This document shows, piece by piece, positions 11,368 to 22,368 of a stretch of 64,000 bases of DNA. Where the stretch lies: assembly GCA_026413225.1 (NCBI GenBank), contig JAPMTP010000078.1:186001-250000 (forward strand), given 5' to 3'. Under the pieces are notes generated by a model, which was not told where the DNA came from, made no database searches, and saw nothing but the letters and a program-made list of their open reading frames with translations. The position numbers and the translations under genes were made by a program. The stretch comes from Otis tarda. Its lineage: Eukaryota > Chordata > Aves > Otidiformes > Otididae. How positions within the stretch are numbered: position 1 is the first letter of the stretch; every line of letters starts with the position of its first letter.

Positions 11368-14300
11368 TCCGGGCAGCCGGCTTTAGCTGATGAGAAGTGT
11401 TGGTGGGCAAATCATCCAGGGAAGCGAAGAGTCGCAATGCTTCTGCGCCGGCGGGGCCGTTACCAAGAGCGAGTGAAGAGCAGCAAGAGCTTTCCGTGCT
11501 GACCCTTTTCAAGTGAGAGTTTGGCCAGACGTTTGCTGTTTTAGTGCTTTGCTGCTTCTGCGCAGCTTGGACAAAGATCATTGCGGCTTTCGCGGTTCAA
11601 GTTGTGCAGCGAAGGCAGAGAGCCTCCTCGTCCGGATCCCCGGAGCTCTGCGGGAAAGAGCGAGACGAGAGCCGCGAGAGCTTCGAGTGCGGCCAGCTCG
11701 CGTGTGCCGGCGAGCAGCCGCTGTTCGTCGGTTGGAGGACGCCTTCCTTCTGCGCGGCGGGTTCCAAGTTGACGGTAACTGCCAGTGTGCTAGCTGTGTA
11801 GGATAGCGAAGGGGCACGACGTTTGTGTGTCCGTAGATCTGCTAGAAAGCACACGTGAAGAGCAGTAAGGGCGTTCAGAGCAGCCGGTTCGCGTGTTGGA
11901 GAGTCGCCAGACATCCGCACTTTTAGTGCCTCACCACCCCGGACAGCTTGGAAAACACGATTGGAACTGTCCCAGCGCAAGCTGTTCAGGAAAGCAGCAC
12001 AGAGATACAATGTTCTTGTGACTTTAGGGCTTCTAGCAAGAAGCCTCCGGAGCAGGCACTTCTCGTGCGGCAACACTCGTGCCTTCTACTATCTTCACAG
12101 CCCTTTATTTCTCCGGGCAGCCGGCTGTGGCTGATGAGAAGTGTTGGTGAGCAAATCATCCAGGGAAGCGAAGAGTCGCAATGCTTCTGCGCCGGCGGGG
12201 CCGTTACCAAGAGCGAGTGAAGAGCAGCAAGAGCTTTCCGTGCTGACCCTTTTCAAGTGAGAGTTTGGCCAGACGTTTGCTGTTTTAGTGCTTTGCTGCT
12301 TCTGCGCAGCTTGGACAAAGATCATTGCGGCTTTCGCGGTTCAAGTTGTGCCGCGAAGGCAGAGAGCCTCCTCGTCCGGATCCCCGGAGCTCTGCGGGAA
12401 AGAGCGAGACGAGAGCCGCGAGAGCTTCGAGTGCGGCCAGCTCGCGTGTGCCGGCGAGCATCCGCTGTTCGTCGGTTGGAGGACGCCTTCCTTCTGCGCG
12501 GCTGGTTAAAAGTTGACGGTAACTGCCAGTGTGCTAGCTGTGTAGGATAGCGAAGGGGCTCGACGTTTGTGTGTCCGTAGATCTGCTAGAAAGCACACGT
12601 GAAGAGCAGTAAGGGCGTTCAGAGCAGCCGGTTCGCGTGTTGGAGAGTCGCCAGACATCCGCACTTTTAGTGCCTCACCACCCCGGACAGCTTGGAAAAC
12701 ACGATTGGAACTGTCCCAGCGCAAGCTGTTCAGGAAAGCAGCACAGAGATACAATGTTCTTGTGACTTTAGGGCTTCTAGCAAGAAGCCTCCGGAGCAGG
12801 CACTTCTCGTGCGGCAACACTCGTGCCTTCTACTATCTTCACAGCCCTTTATTTCTCCGGGCAGCCGGCTGTGGCTGATGAGAAGTGTTGGTGAGCAAAT
12901 CATCCAGGGAAGCGAAGAGTCGCAATGCTTCTGCGCCGGCGGGGCCGTTACCAAGAGCGAGTGAAGAGCAGCAAGAGCTTTCCGTGCTGACCCTTTTCAA
13001 GTGAGAGTTTGGCCAGACGTTTGCTGTTTTAGTGCTTTGCTGCTTCTGCGCAGCTTGGACAAAGATCATTGCGGCTTTCGCGGTTCAAGTTGTGCCGCGA
13101 AGGCAGAGAGCCTCCTCGTCCGGATCCCCGGAGCTCTGCGGGAAAGAGCGAGACGAGAGCCGCGAGAGCTTCGAGTGCGGCCAGCTCGCGTGTGCCGGCG
13201 AGCATCCGCTGTTCGTCGGTTGGAGGACGCCTTCCTTCTGCGCGGCTGGTTCCAAGTTGACGGTAACTGCCAGTGTGCTAGCTGTGTAGGATAGCGAAGG
13301 GGCTCGACGTTTGTGTGTCCGTAGATCTGCTAGAAAGCACACGTGAAGAGCAGTAAGGGCGTTCAGAGCAGCCGGTTCGCGTGTTGGAGAGTCGCCAGAC
13401 ATCCGCACTTTTAGTGCCTCACCACCCCGGACAGCTTGGAAAACACGATTGGAACTGTCCCAGCGCAAGCTGTTCAGGAAAGCAGCACAGAGATACAATG
13501 TTCTTGTGACTTTAGGGCTTCTAGCAAGAAGCCTCCGGAGCAGGCACTTCTCGTGCGGCAACACTCGTGCCTTCTACTATCTTCACAGCCCTTTTTTTCT
13601 CCGGGCAGCCGGCTATGGCTGATGAGAAGTGTTGGTGAGCAAATCATCCAGGGAAGCGAAGAGTCGCAATGCTTCTGCGCCGGCGGGGCCGTTACCAAGA
13701 GCGAGTGAAGAGCAGCAAGAGCTTTCCGTGCTGACCCTTTTCAAGTGAGAGTTTGGCCAGACGTTTGCTGTTTTAGTGCTTTGCTGCTTCTGCGCAGCTT
13801 GGACAAAGATCATTGCGGCTTTCGCGGTTCAAGTTGTGCCGCGAAGGCAGAGAGCCTCCTCGTCCGGATCCCCGGAGCTCTGCGGGAAAGAGCGAGACGA
13901 GAGCCGCGAGAGCTTCGAGTGCGGCCAGCTCGCGTGTGCCGGCGAGCATCCGCTGTTCGTCGGTTGGAGGACGCCTTCCTTCTGCGCGGCTGGTTCCAAG
14001 TTGACGGTAACTGCCAGTGTGCTAGCTGTGTAGGATAGCGAAGGGGCTCGACGTTTGTGTGTCCGTGGATCTGCTAGAAAGCACACGTGAAGAGCAGTAA
14101 GGGCGTTCAGAGCAGCCGGTTCGCGTGTTGGAGAGTCGCCAGACATCCGCACTTTTAGTGCCTCACCACCCCGGACAGCTTGGAAAACACGATTGGAACT
14201 GTCCCAGCGCAAGCTGTTCAGGAAAGCAGCACAGAGATACAATGTTCTTGTGACTTTAGGGCTTCTAGCAAGAAGCCTCCGGAGCAGGCACTTCTCGTGC

Positions 14301-15459
14301 GGCAACACTCGTGCCTTCTACTATCTTCACAGCCCTTTATTTCTCCGGGCAGCCGGCTGTGGCTGATGAGAAGTGTTGGTGAGCAAATCATCCAGGGAAG
14401 CGAAGAGTCGCAATGCTTCTGCGCCGGCGGGGCCGTTACCAAGAGCGAGTGAAGAGCAGCAAGAGCTTTCCGTGCTGACCCTTTTCAAGTGAGAGTTTGG
14501 CCAGACGTTTGCTGTTTTAGTGCTTTGCTGCTTCTGCGCAGCTTGGACAAAGATCATTGCGGCTTTCGCGGTTCAAGTTGTGCCGCGAAGGCAGAGAGCC
14601 TCCTCGTCCGGATCCCCGGAGCTCTGCGGGAAAGAGCGAGACGAGAGCCGCGAGAGCTTCGAGTGCGGCCAGCTCGCGTGTGCCGGCGAGCATCCGCTGT
14701 TCGTCGGTTGGAGGACGCCTTCCTTCTGCGCGGCTGGTTCCAAGTTGACGGTAACTGCCAGTGTGCTAGCTGTGTAGGATAGCGAAGGGGCTCGACGTTT
14801 GTGTGTCCGTAGATCTGCTAGAAAGCACACGTGAAGAGCAGTAAGGGCGTTCAGAGCAGCCGGTTCGCGTGTTGGAGAGTCGCCAGACATCCGCACTTTT
14901 AGTGCCTCACCACCCCGGACAGCTTGGAAATCACGATTGGAACTGTCCCAGCGCAAGCTGTTCAGGAAAGCAGCACAGAGATACAATGTTCGTGTGCCTT
15001 TCGTGCTGCTAGCAAGAAGCCTCCGGAGCAGGCACTTCTCGTGCGGCAACACTCGTGCCTTCTACTATCTTCACAGCCCTTTATTTCTCCGGGCAGCCGG
15101 CTGTGGCTGATGAGAAGTGTTGGTGAGCAAATCATCCAGGGAAGCGAAGAGTCGCAATGCTTCTGCGCCGGCGGGGCCGTTACCAAGAGCGAGTGAAGAG
15201 CAGCAAGAGCTTTCCGTGCTGACCCTTTTCAAGTGAGAGTTTGGCCAGACGTTTGCTGTTTTAGTGCTTTGCTGCTTCTGCGCAGCTTGGACAAAGATCA
15301 TTGCGGCTTTCGCGGTTCAAGTTGTGCCGCGAAGGCAGAGAGCCTCCTCGTCCGGATCCCCGGAGCTCTGCGGGAAAGAGCGAGACGAGAGCCGCGAGAG
15401 CTTCGAGTGCGGCCAGCTCGCGTGAGCCGGCGAGCATCCGCTGTTCGTCGGTTGGAGGA
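11368..15459 (+). repeat. 744-bp satellite array, about 5.5 units
   Basis: Units recur at exactly 744 bp: the same reading frames start at 11513, 12257, 13001, 13745, 14489 and 15233. Units are almost identical, far more homogeneous than the left ~190-bp array. Inside a unit four related submonomers start near 11475, 11667, 11857 and 12030 (spacings about 192, 190, 173 and 189). The first aligns with the ~190-bp satellite through AGCAGCAAGAGCTT, CTTTTC/GG and CCAGACGTTT. The sequence is CpG-rich. The unit touching the provirus is the most diverged. One unit (14924-15060) carries several private changes and has no partner in the right arm. Confidence 0.95.
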
Positions 15460-15855
15460 ACCAGCCGCGCAGAAGGAAGGCGTCCTCCAACCGACGAACA
15501 GCGGATGCTCGCCGGCACACGCGAGCTGGCCGCACTCGAAGCTCTCGCGGCTCTCGTCTCGCTCTTTCCCGCAGAGCTCCGGGGATCCGGACGAGGAGGC
15601 TCTCTGCCTTCGCTGCACAATTTGAACCGCGAAAGCCGCAATGATCTTTGTCCAAGCTGCGCAGAGGCAGCAAAGCACTAAAACAGCAAACGTCTGGCCA
15701 AACTCTCACTTGAAAAGGGTCAGCACGGAAAGCTCTTGCTGCTCTTCACTCGCTCTTGGTAACGGCCCCGCCGGCCCAGAAGCATTGCGACTCTTCGCTT
15801 CCCTGGATGATTTGCCCACCAACACTTCTCATCAGCTAAAGCCGGCTGCCCGGAG
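15087..15855. repeat. Near-perfect hairpin of 744-bp satellite
   Basis: 15087-15459 and 15483-15855 are reverse complements, with arms of 373 bp and a 23-nt loop at 15460-15482. One mismatch is GTGAGCC on the left against GTGTGCC on the right. The right arm ends where provirus B begins. The inner part of the same junction, with the same loop and the GTGAGCC variant, reappears at 24328-24398 in inverse orientation. Confidence 0.93.
15483..15854 (-). repeat. Half unit of 744-bp satellite before provirus B
   Basis: Minus-oriented fragment of the 744-bp satellite (two submonomers) filling the space between the hairpin loop and the truncated gag of provirus B. It carries private changes, such as GGCCCAGAAG near 15773 where others read GGCGCAGAAG. 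Confidence 0.93.
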
Positions 15856-17138
15856 GAGAAAACAGGGGCTACGAATATCCCCTCACAAGGGGATATTAGG
15901 CGCAAATTGCAAAAACTAAGACCTCCTGAAAACAGAGCCTTAGAAAGGTTATTAGAAGAAGCATGGAGAATATTTAGCAATCGAGAGGAAAGTTACAGGC
16001 AAGACGAGAAGAAAATACTAGCAGTGGTAAGAGAAAAATGAAAATCGGAAATTTAAAGTTAAACCAATGCGTGGGCTGACGCCTCTGGGTAGGAATCAAT
16101 GTGCGATATATAAAAAGCCCGGACACTGGAAGAACGAGTGCCCTGAGCGCCAAGGAACGCTAGATGGCTCAACAATCAAGGGAAAACGGTAGCTCACGTG
16201 GCTGAAGAAAATTGTCTAGCCGACCTGTCAGTAAAAATAAAGTTAGGGAAGAACAAAAAGAAATCAAATTTTTAGTAGACACGGGAGCGACTTATTCTGT
16301 TCTGAATCAAGCTTTGATGCCTCTGGAAAATGATTATATTACAGTGAAAGGTGCGACAGGCCAGACTGAAGAGGCTTGCTTTTGCAGACCCTTAAAATAC
16401 AAATTGGGGAAGCAAGTGGGGATCCATAAATTTCTGTATATGCCAAATTCTCCAAAGGCCCTTCTTGCTAGGGATTTATTAGAACAACTAGAAGCAACAA
16501 TCAAATTTAAGCAAGGGGAAGTTACTCTGGAGGTAAATGATCACCAATACGTTCAAATTATGAGTCTATCCTTGGTCAGTACCCCTGCAACAGGAGACAT
16601 TGGTGCAAGAATTGTTGACCAAGTATATCCCGGAGTCTGGGCAACCGATATACCTGGACGAGCAAAGAACGCACCACCAACAATAGTAAAACTAAAGGAG
16701 GGACAGAGTGCCATCAGGATCAAACAATACCCACTGAAAATGGAAGATAGGGAAGGAATTTGTCCCATCATAGAGCGGTTCATAGAACTAAGACTACTAA
16801 AAGAATGTGAGTCAGAATTCAATACACCTATGCTTCCAGTTAAGAAACCTGATGGGTCCTATAGGATAGTTCAAGACTTAAGAGCCATCAACAAAATAAC
16901 AGCGGACCTATACCCTGTGGTAGCTAACACCTATACCCTATTAACCACGCTAAAACCTGATTTAGCTTGGTTTACGGTCCTAGATTTAAAAGATGCTTTC
17001 TTTTGCCTCCCTCTCCATGAAGCCAGCCAGAAAATTTTTGCTTTCGCATGGGAAAATCCCAAAAGTGGTCGAAAGACACATGGACGGTGTTGCCGTAGGG
17101 GTTTAAAAATAGCCCCACAGTTTTTGGGAATCAGCTAG
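15856..17138 (+). pseudogene. gag end, NC, protease and RT fingers of provirus B
   Basis: 15856-16041 is the end of gag capsid, closed by TGA at 16039-16041. The nucleocapsid knuckle follows near 16100, but a 1-bp deletion near 16155 throws it out of frame and a second near 16247 restores the protease frame, so the long frame begins only at 16212 (308 aa). Protease DTGA and ALLARDLL, and RT through LDLKDAFF, are present as in the other copies. The frame ends at 17138 after the shared RT frameshift. Confidence 0.9.
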
Positions 17139-17146
17139 CAAAGGAC

Positions 17147-18439
17147 TTGGGATCATGGGAACCACCATCAGAAGAAGGGAAGGTGTTACAATATGTAGAC
17201 AACCTTCTTATTGCAACCAGAACCAAAGAATCCTGTGTCATTGGGACCGTGAGTCTGTTACATTTCCTAAGACTACAGGGATATCGGGTTTCTAAGAAAA
17301 AGGCACAGGTGTTGTTACAACCCCAGGTCACGTACCTGGGGTACGAGATCAGTGCCGGACAACAGATCCTAGGACAAGCCCGGAAAGAGGCCATATGCCA
17401 AACCCCCCGACCACAAACTATAAAGGAACTACGGACATTCTTAGGAATGACGGGGTGGTGCCGACTTTGGATATGTGCTTATGGTCTGCTTGTTAAGCCC
17501 CTATATTCCCTGATAGCAGCTAACCAAAAGGATCTCCAGTGGGATGCTGAGTCAGATCGAGCCTTCCATCAGCTGAAGAAAGCCCTGATGTCGGCACCAG
17601 CACTGGGACTTCCTGATGTGAGTAAGCCATTTTTTCTATTTTCCCACGAAAAACAAGGAATGGCACTAGGAATATTGGCACAAGATTTGGGACCATACAG
17701 ATGGGCGGTAGCATACTTCTCCAAACAGCTGGATGCCGCTGCGAAAGGGTGGCCCAGCTGTCTGAGAGCAGTAGCAGCTGTCATTCTAAACATTCAAGAA
17801 GCCCGAAAGTTCACTCTAGGCCAGAAAATGACTGTCCTAGTTTCCCATACTGTAGCTGCGGTCCTTGAAGCAAAAGGAGGGCATTGGCTTTCCCCACAAA
17901 GGTTCCTGAAATATCAAGCTATAATGGTTGAACAGGATGATGTTGAAATCGTGACCACAAACATCATCAATCCGGCCTCATTCCTTGATGGGAACATCGG
18001 GGAGCCAGTGAGTCATGACTGCTTGGAAACAATTGAAACCACGTATTCTAGTCAACCGGATCTTAAAGATGTCCCTATCGATGGAGCCGAACATTGGTTC
18101 ACCGATGGAAGCAGCTATATGTTAAATGGAAGGCGGCATTCCGGATATGCTGTTACCACTTTCGAAAAGGTGATAGAGTCCAGGCCACTATCAGCCGACG
18201 TCTCGGCCCAAAAGGCCGAGATCATAGCCCTTACCCGAGCCCTGGAGAGAGCCCAGGGAAGGACTGTAAACATTTGGACTGACTTTAAATATGCCTTTGG
18301 GGTGGTACATGCCCATGGAGCAATATGGAAGGAAAGAGGACGGTTAAATTCTCATGGAAAAACCATCAAACACAGAAGAGATTTTGAAAATCCTGAATGC
18401 AGTCCAACTTCCCGAAAAGGTGGCAATTATGCATATTAA
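17147..18439 (+). pseudogene. RT palm to RNase H of provirus B
   Basis: 430 codons uninterrupted from just after the shared RT break to the shared RNase H frameshift. It opens with the mutated catalytic motif YVDN (Asn codon 17201-17203), continues through RT thumb and connection, and carries RNase H residues D320, E358 and D379 (TDGSS, AEIIAL, WTDFKYAFG). The in-frame TAG at 17096-17098 lies just upstream. The last 20 or so residues are out-of-frame sequence. Confidence 0.9.
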
Positions 18440-19780
18440 AGCACACCAGAAAGTGAGCACAGAATTGGAAAGAGGAAATGAGCTGGCAGATAGGGAAGCA
18501 AAACAAGCAGCTAGAGAAACAATCAAGGTAGAGGGTGCGCTAATTCCTGATGGACAGGTATTTCTAGAAGGTAAACCAGAATACACAAAGGAAGACGGCA
18601 AACTTATTAATGATCTAAAGGGATCATATAATGAGGAAGGGTGGGCCAATTACTACCCCTCACACGGGAGGGTAGTAATTCCCTCCTACATGATATGGTC
18701 AGTAGTCCGAGAAGAACATAGAAAAAGACACTGGGGGGGCGGGGGGCGGGGCAGAAGCCCTATATAAAGATCTCTTCAGGAACATAATAGCGCGAAACTT
18801 ATACACTACCGTTAGACAAGTAAGTCAACAATGTGATCTTTGTCTCCAGACTAATCCTAAAGTTGTAAAAGGGCCGAAACTTGAAAAAAATCGGAAAGGG
18901 GAATGGTCCGGGACAACATTGGCAGATTGATTTCTCAGAACTCCCTAGAAAAGGGGGTACCGATACTTAGTAGTACTTACTGATACCTTTTCAGGCTGGC
19001 CAGAAGCTTCCCCGTGCAGAACTGCTAAAGCCCGGGAAGTAACCAAAATACTGCTCCAGGAAATAGTACCTAGGTTTGGAGTCCCAGCGGTAATGTCCTC
19101 GGATAGAGGACCACATTTTGTGTCCAGAATAGTACAAGAAATTAGCCACCATCTAGGGATAGATTGGCAATTACATACCTCTTACCGACCACAATCAAGT
19201 GGCCAGGTGGAGAAAATGAATCACCTAATCAAACAACAGATTGTCAAGTTGGGTCAGGAAACTAATCTAACTTGGCCTCAGTCTTTACCATTAGCTCTTA
19301 TACAAATACGAACCAGACCAAGAGCAAGAGAAGGGCTTAGTCCATTCAAAATTCTATATGGCCGACCCTATGGGGTACAAAAGGGAACACCTTCACAAAT
19401 TGGTGAAGAAATAATGACCTCCTATATGGTGGCACTAAACAAACAATCAAAAAGAATTGAAAAACATGTAATGGGAACACGTAGTAGGGGTCTGGATGGG
19501 CCTGTTCACGATATACAACCAGGGGACTATATATATGTCTCTTACAGAAAAAACCCCGGAACCACAGTGGACCGGACCTTTTCAAGTCCTCCTCACCACC
19601 TACATGGCAATTAAGGTAGAGGGACAGAACTCCTGCATACACCATACTCGGATCAAGAGAGCCTCTGCAACCTTGTGGAAAGTAACTCCAGACAACAACG
19701 AAGACTTGAGACTTAAACTCGTTCGAACGGATAAGGGCAGGAACAATGTGGGTAACAAGTATGTGAGCCAAAAGCAGTAG
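18354..19780 (+). pseudogene. RNase H end and integrase of provirus B
   Basis: 18354-18767 carries the RNase H C-terminus and the H-x3-H half of the integrase zinc site, then runs into a G-rich tract. CDLC follows in another frame. The core starts with QIDFSEL but breaks within a few codons at a five-G run near 18954, where A has six. The second Asp (SDRGPHF) and the Glu 35 residues later are in the frame 19093-19614, and the C-terminal domain is in 19496-19780. At least four frame changes make this inactive. Confidence 0.88.
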
Positions 19781-20347
19781 TGAACCGGTGGGACACCACA
19801 GCAAACGATACCGGACAAAGAAACCAGGACCGGCCAGTAACTAATATTGCCCAAATCTGTCATCAGTGCAGTTTATATCTTATTTGTCATTTTATTATAG
19901 GAAATATAAAACCCATTTTAGTAGGTCACAGAAGGCAGTACATTATCTACAGAAGTAGCTGTACTAATCCACTAGAACAACTACATCCTAAAATGACCAA
20001 TTGTTTAACTGGAATTGTGATTGGGTTTGCAATATTTTCCTGCATTTTACCACTAACTTGTAATCAAAAGGACACCAAATGGCCGTGGTCTCACGCCTAC
20101 CTTGGGTTTACAGGAAGCATGGGACCACCTTTTAAATGGTCGGGCTTAAACTTGGCCGCTGTGGTTATGCACGAAATGGAAATGTACTCAGGGCATGAGT
20201 GGGGCTGGGACAGAGGCAACAGGGATCCTTAATACTACGGTGCCCCCTGTTGTGATCTTCTTGATTAGCTTAGGAATTTTATTAATATTAACTATTATGC
20301 TGTACCTATGGGTTTGGAGAATGTTTAAGAAAGTAACACTGTCGTAA
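19780..20347 (+). pseudogene. env remnant of provirus B
   Basis: A 150-codon frame (19780-20232), longer than in A and C because of a private few-base insertion near 19880, includes a possible ATG at 19993 and the hydrophobic leader. The membrane anchor and basic tail are at 20240-20347 in another frame, ending in a stop that lies within the nested LTR. The surface domain and nearly all of the ectodomain are missing. Confidence 0.75.
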
Positions 20348-21184
20348 CTGTGCCCCGATCACCAGACCAGACTACGCAGTCTCTCTCTCTCACTCCCCCC
20401 ACCCTCCAAGAGAACAGGGGGAGATAATATAAAGAAAAACGGCTCGAGGTTTGACATAAGGACAGGGAGAAATCCTTAAAGTTACCGTTACAGGCAAAAC
20501 AGACTCCTCTTGGGGAAAACTATTCATTTATTACTACAAACAGCAAGATAATGAGACAGAGAACAAGATAACCTCCCTCCACCCCTCCCTCTTCCCAAGC
20601 TTAACATTATCTCTACTACCTTCCCCTCCCCGAGTTGCACAGGAAAGGGAAGAGGGAATGGGGATGGCGGTCAGTTCATCACACGTTGTTTTATGCCGCT
20701 GCTTCATGGTTGGGGGAAGACCTCCTCACATTCCTCCCCTGCCCTGTTGTGGGGTCCCTCCCATACATCACAGTCCTTCGTGAAACTGCTCCGGCGTGGG
20801 TCATCTCTTCCACGGAGTGCAGTCTCTCCAGAATGGCTGTCCCAGCGGGCCCTCCACGGGCCGATTCGGGCCCAGTCAGCAGCCTGGCAAGAGGCCAGAG
20901 GGTGAGGCCTGCAAGGCCCATGAGGCCTGTGCCTCCCCCTCTGTGCCTCTGCCCCCGCTCAGCTTCTTCACATCTTCTCTTCCCTCTTTTTTTTTTCTTC
21001 TGTTTTCCCCTTCTTAAATATGTTATCGCAGAGGCGTTATCACGGAACATTCTGCTACCAATCGGCTCAGCTTTGGCCAGCAGCGGGTCCGCCCTAGGCC
21101 TGGCAGAATCCACTGAACAAAGGGGAGTGACTTCTAGCAGTTTCCTACAGAAGCTACCACATTAGCCCCCCCCCAACCCGTGTA
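20340..21184 (-). mobile_element. Nested ~845-bp solo LTR in provirus B
   Basis: Same insertion as 6030-6886, here on the minus strand because the provirus is inverted relative to A. It begins TGTCGTAACTGTGCC directly in the env tail. The C-run near its far end and the following bases (CCCCAACCCG) are shorter than in copy C, consistent with replication slippage. Confidence 0.75.
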
Positions 21185-21254
21185 TGATGCTTCATATCAT
21201 TCAGGGAAACTGTTTAAGTAAAAGAATTTACTTAGTGTGATAAAAAGGGGGGAT

Positions 21255-22368
21255 TGATATAGGGGACCACATAGAAATGGGGACAATAAGTTAATCACAA
21301 CTATATATGTATGCACTTAAAGAACTGCTGTAGTTCAGCCCCAATTGGGACCAGACTACACAGTCTCTCTCTCACTCCCCGCCCCCGAGAGAACAGGGGG
21401 AGATTTGGTAAACAAAAGAAAACCAGGGAAAAAACCAAACACGTGGGTTGAGATTGAACAAAAAGTAAATTTAACAGTAATGACAGAAGAAAACAAAACA
21501 GTGATGCAATACAAATACAGTATAATGGCTTACAACAAATCTCCACACTTAGTTTCTTCCAAGCAGCAGGAGGCTCCCTTCAGCACCCTCCTCGCTTATA
21601 TACTGAGCATGATGTCAGATGGGATGGAACAGCCCTTTGGCTAATTTGGGTAAATTAACCCCAGCTGTTAGCTAATTAGTTAACTATCCCAGCCATAGGA
21701 GCTACCAGCTGCAGTTCTCCACCCAGCTCAGGTAAATATTAACTCTATCCTAGCCAGAACCAGGACAAGAATATAGTTACAAAACATAGTCACGTAACCA
21801 TATAGCTTAGAGAAACAATTAATGGAGGAGGAAGTCTGGTTTTTTTCTTTTCCTGACGAAGGACTCATTTGTAAGGAGTGAGAAACAGTCTCGCATTATC
21901 TCAAGGGAGTGATTAGAAAGAAGAAGAATTCAAAACCAGGATGGCATGTGTCACAAATACGTCTATAAACCTCCTTGCTAAAGGAAAACAGATGGTTAAC
22001 AAGGACATGAATCAGCTCAAGCTGATAAGAACACTGCAAGCTTGCAGGATCATTGCATTCTAGGCTAAAGGTGAAAAGTACACCATGAAGTAGACCTACG
22101 GCCTTCATCCCAAAGACCACCAAAGACCCCTGCCCACAATTATTGGGAGAATTTGCGCAAGCGCGAAGGACTGATAAGCTAATTAGCATACGAAGCAAGA
22201 GTAGGTGGGTTTAGGTAATGAATATGTCTAGGCGTCAATTGAATATTCATTGTTTTATTGTATAAAAATGGGACGGTTTTCTACCTCGGGCATGCACGCT
22301 TGTGGTGGAGCGATCCCCCGTGCATCTGCACGCAATAAACATACCTAGTTTATAACTTCCGAGTTACA
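21255..22368 (+). mobile_element. 3' LTR of provirus B
   Basis: TGATATAGG to GAGTTACA, preceded by the polypurine tract near 21242-21252. TATAAAAAT is at 22261-22269 and AATAAA at 22334-22339. It contains the ERVL-like LTR and a small insertion near 21980 not seen in A or C, among several private substitutions. Confidence 0.85.
21326..21767 (-). mobile_element. Nested ERVL-like solo LTR in provirus B
   Basis: 442 bp, the same insertion as 5449-5890. The downstream duplication reads AGAAT (21768-21772), while the upstream one has mutated to AGAAC (21321-21325). This confirms a shared insertion followed by independent decay. Confidence 0.85.

Larger units (their letters stand above)
1..15508. 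repeat. Left arm of giant inverted repeat
   Basis: Reading this arm backwards and complemented gives the sequence 24327-38326. Paired coordinates sum to about 38327 at the outer end, 39085-39092 through the provirus and 39834 at the inner hairpin. The two steps are one extra 758-bp satellite tetramer (around 1929-2686) and one extra 744-bp unit present only in this arm. The arm holds ~190-bp satellite, provirus A on the minus strand and about 5.5 units of 744-bp satellite. It ends in a hairpin junction that the right arm also has, including the same rare GTGAGCC variant (15422-15428). By eye the arms look nearly identical in most blocks. I did not compute an identity. Confidence 0.93.
15855..22368 (+). 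mobile_element. Provirus copy B, class I ERV, 5'-truncated
   Basis: Same structure, same satellite breakpoint and same nested LTRs as copies A and C, on the plus strand in the spacer of the giant inverted repeat. Private changes include two 1-bp losses around the nucleocapsid (near 16155 and 16247), a small insertion before env near 19880, and changes in the LTRs. It shares the broken five-G run in integrase with C, but its 3' half differs from both A and C. Confidence 0.92.

Noticed and set aside
15436..15506. Hairpin as a pure assembly or missed-adapter artefact
   Set aside because: Not fully excluded, but the same junction with a rare variant occurs twice with different outer flanks and asymmetric unit numbers, which a single chimeric read would not give.
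20635..21165. A 176-codon frame (also at 32498-33028) with a proline/serine-rich product
   Set aside because: It lies wholly within the antisense copy of the ~857-bp LTR, overlaps its polyA-signal region and is interrupted in copy A. It is a chance frame in an LTR.
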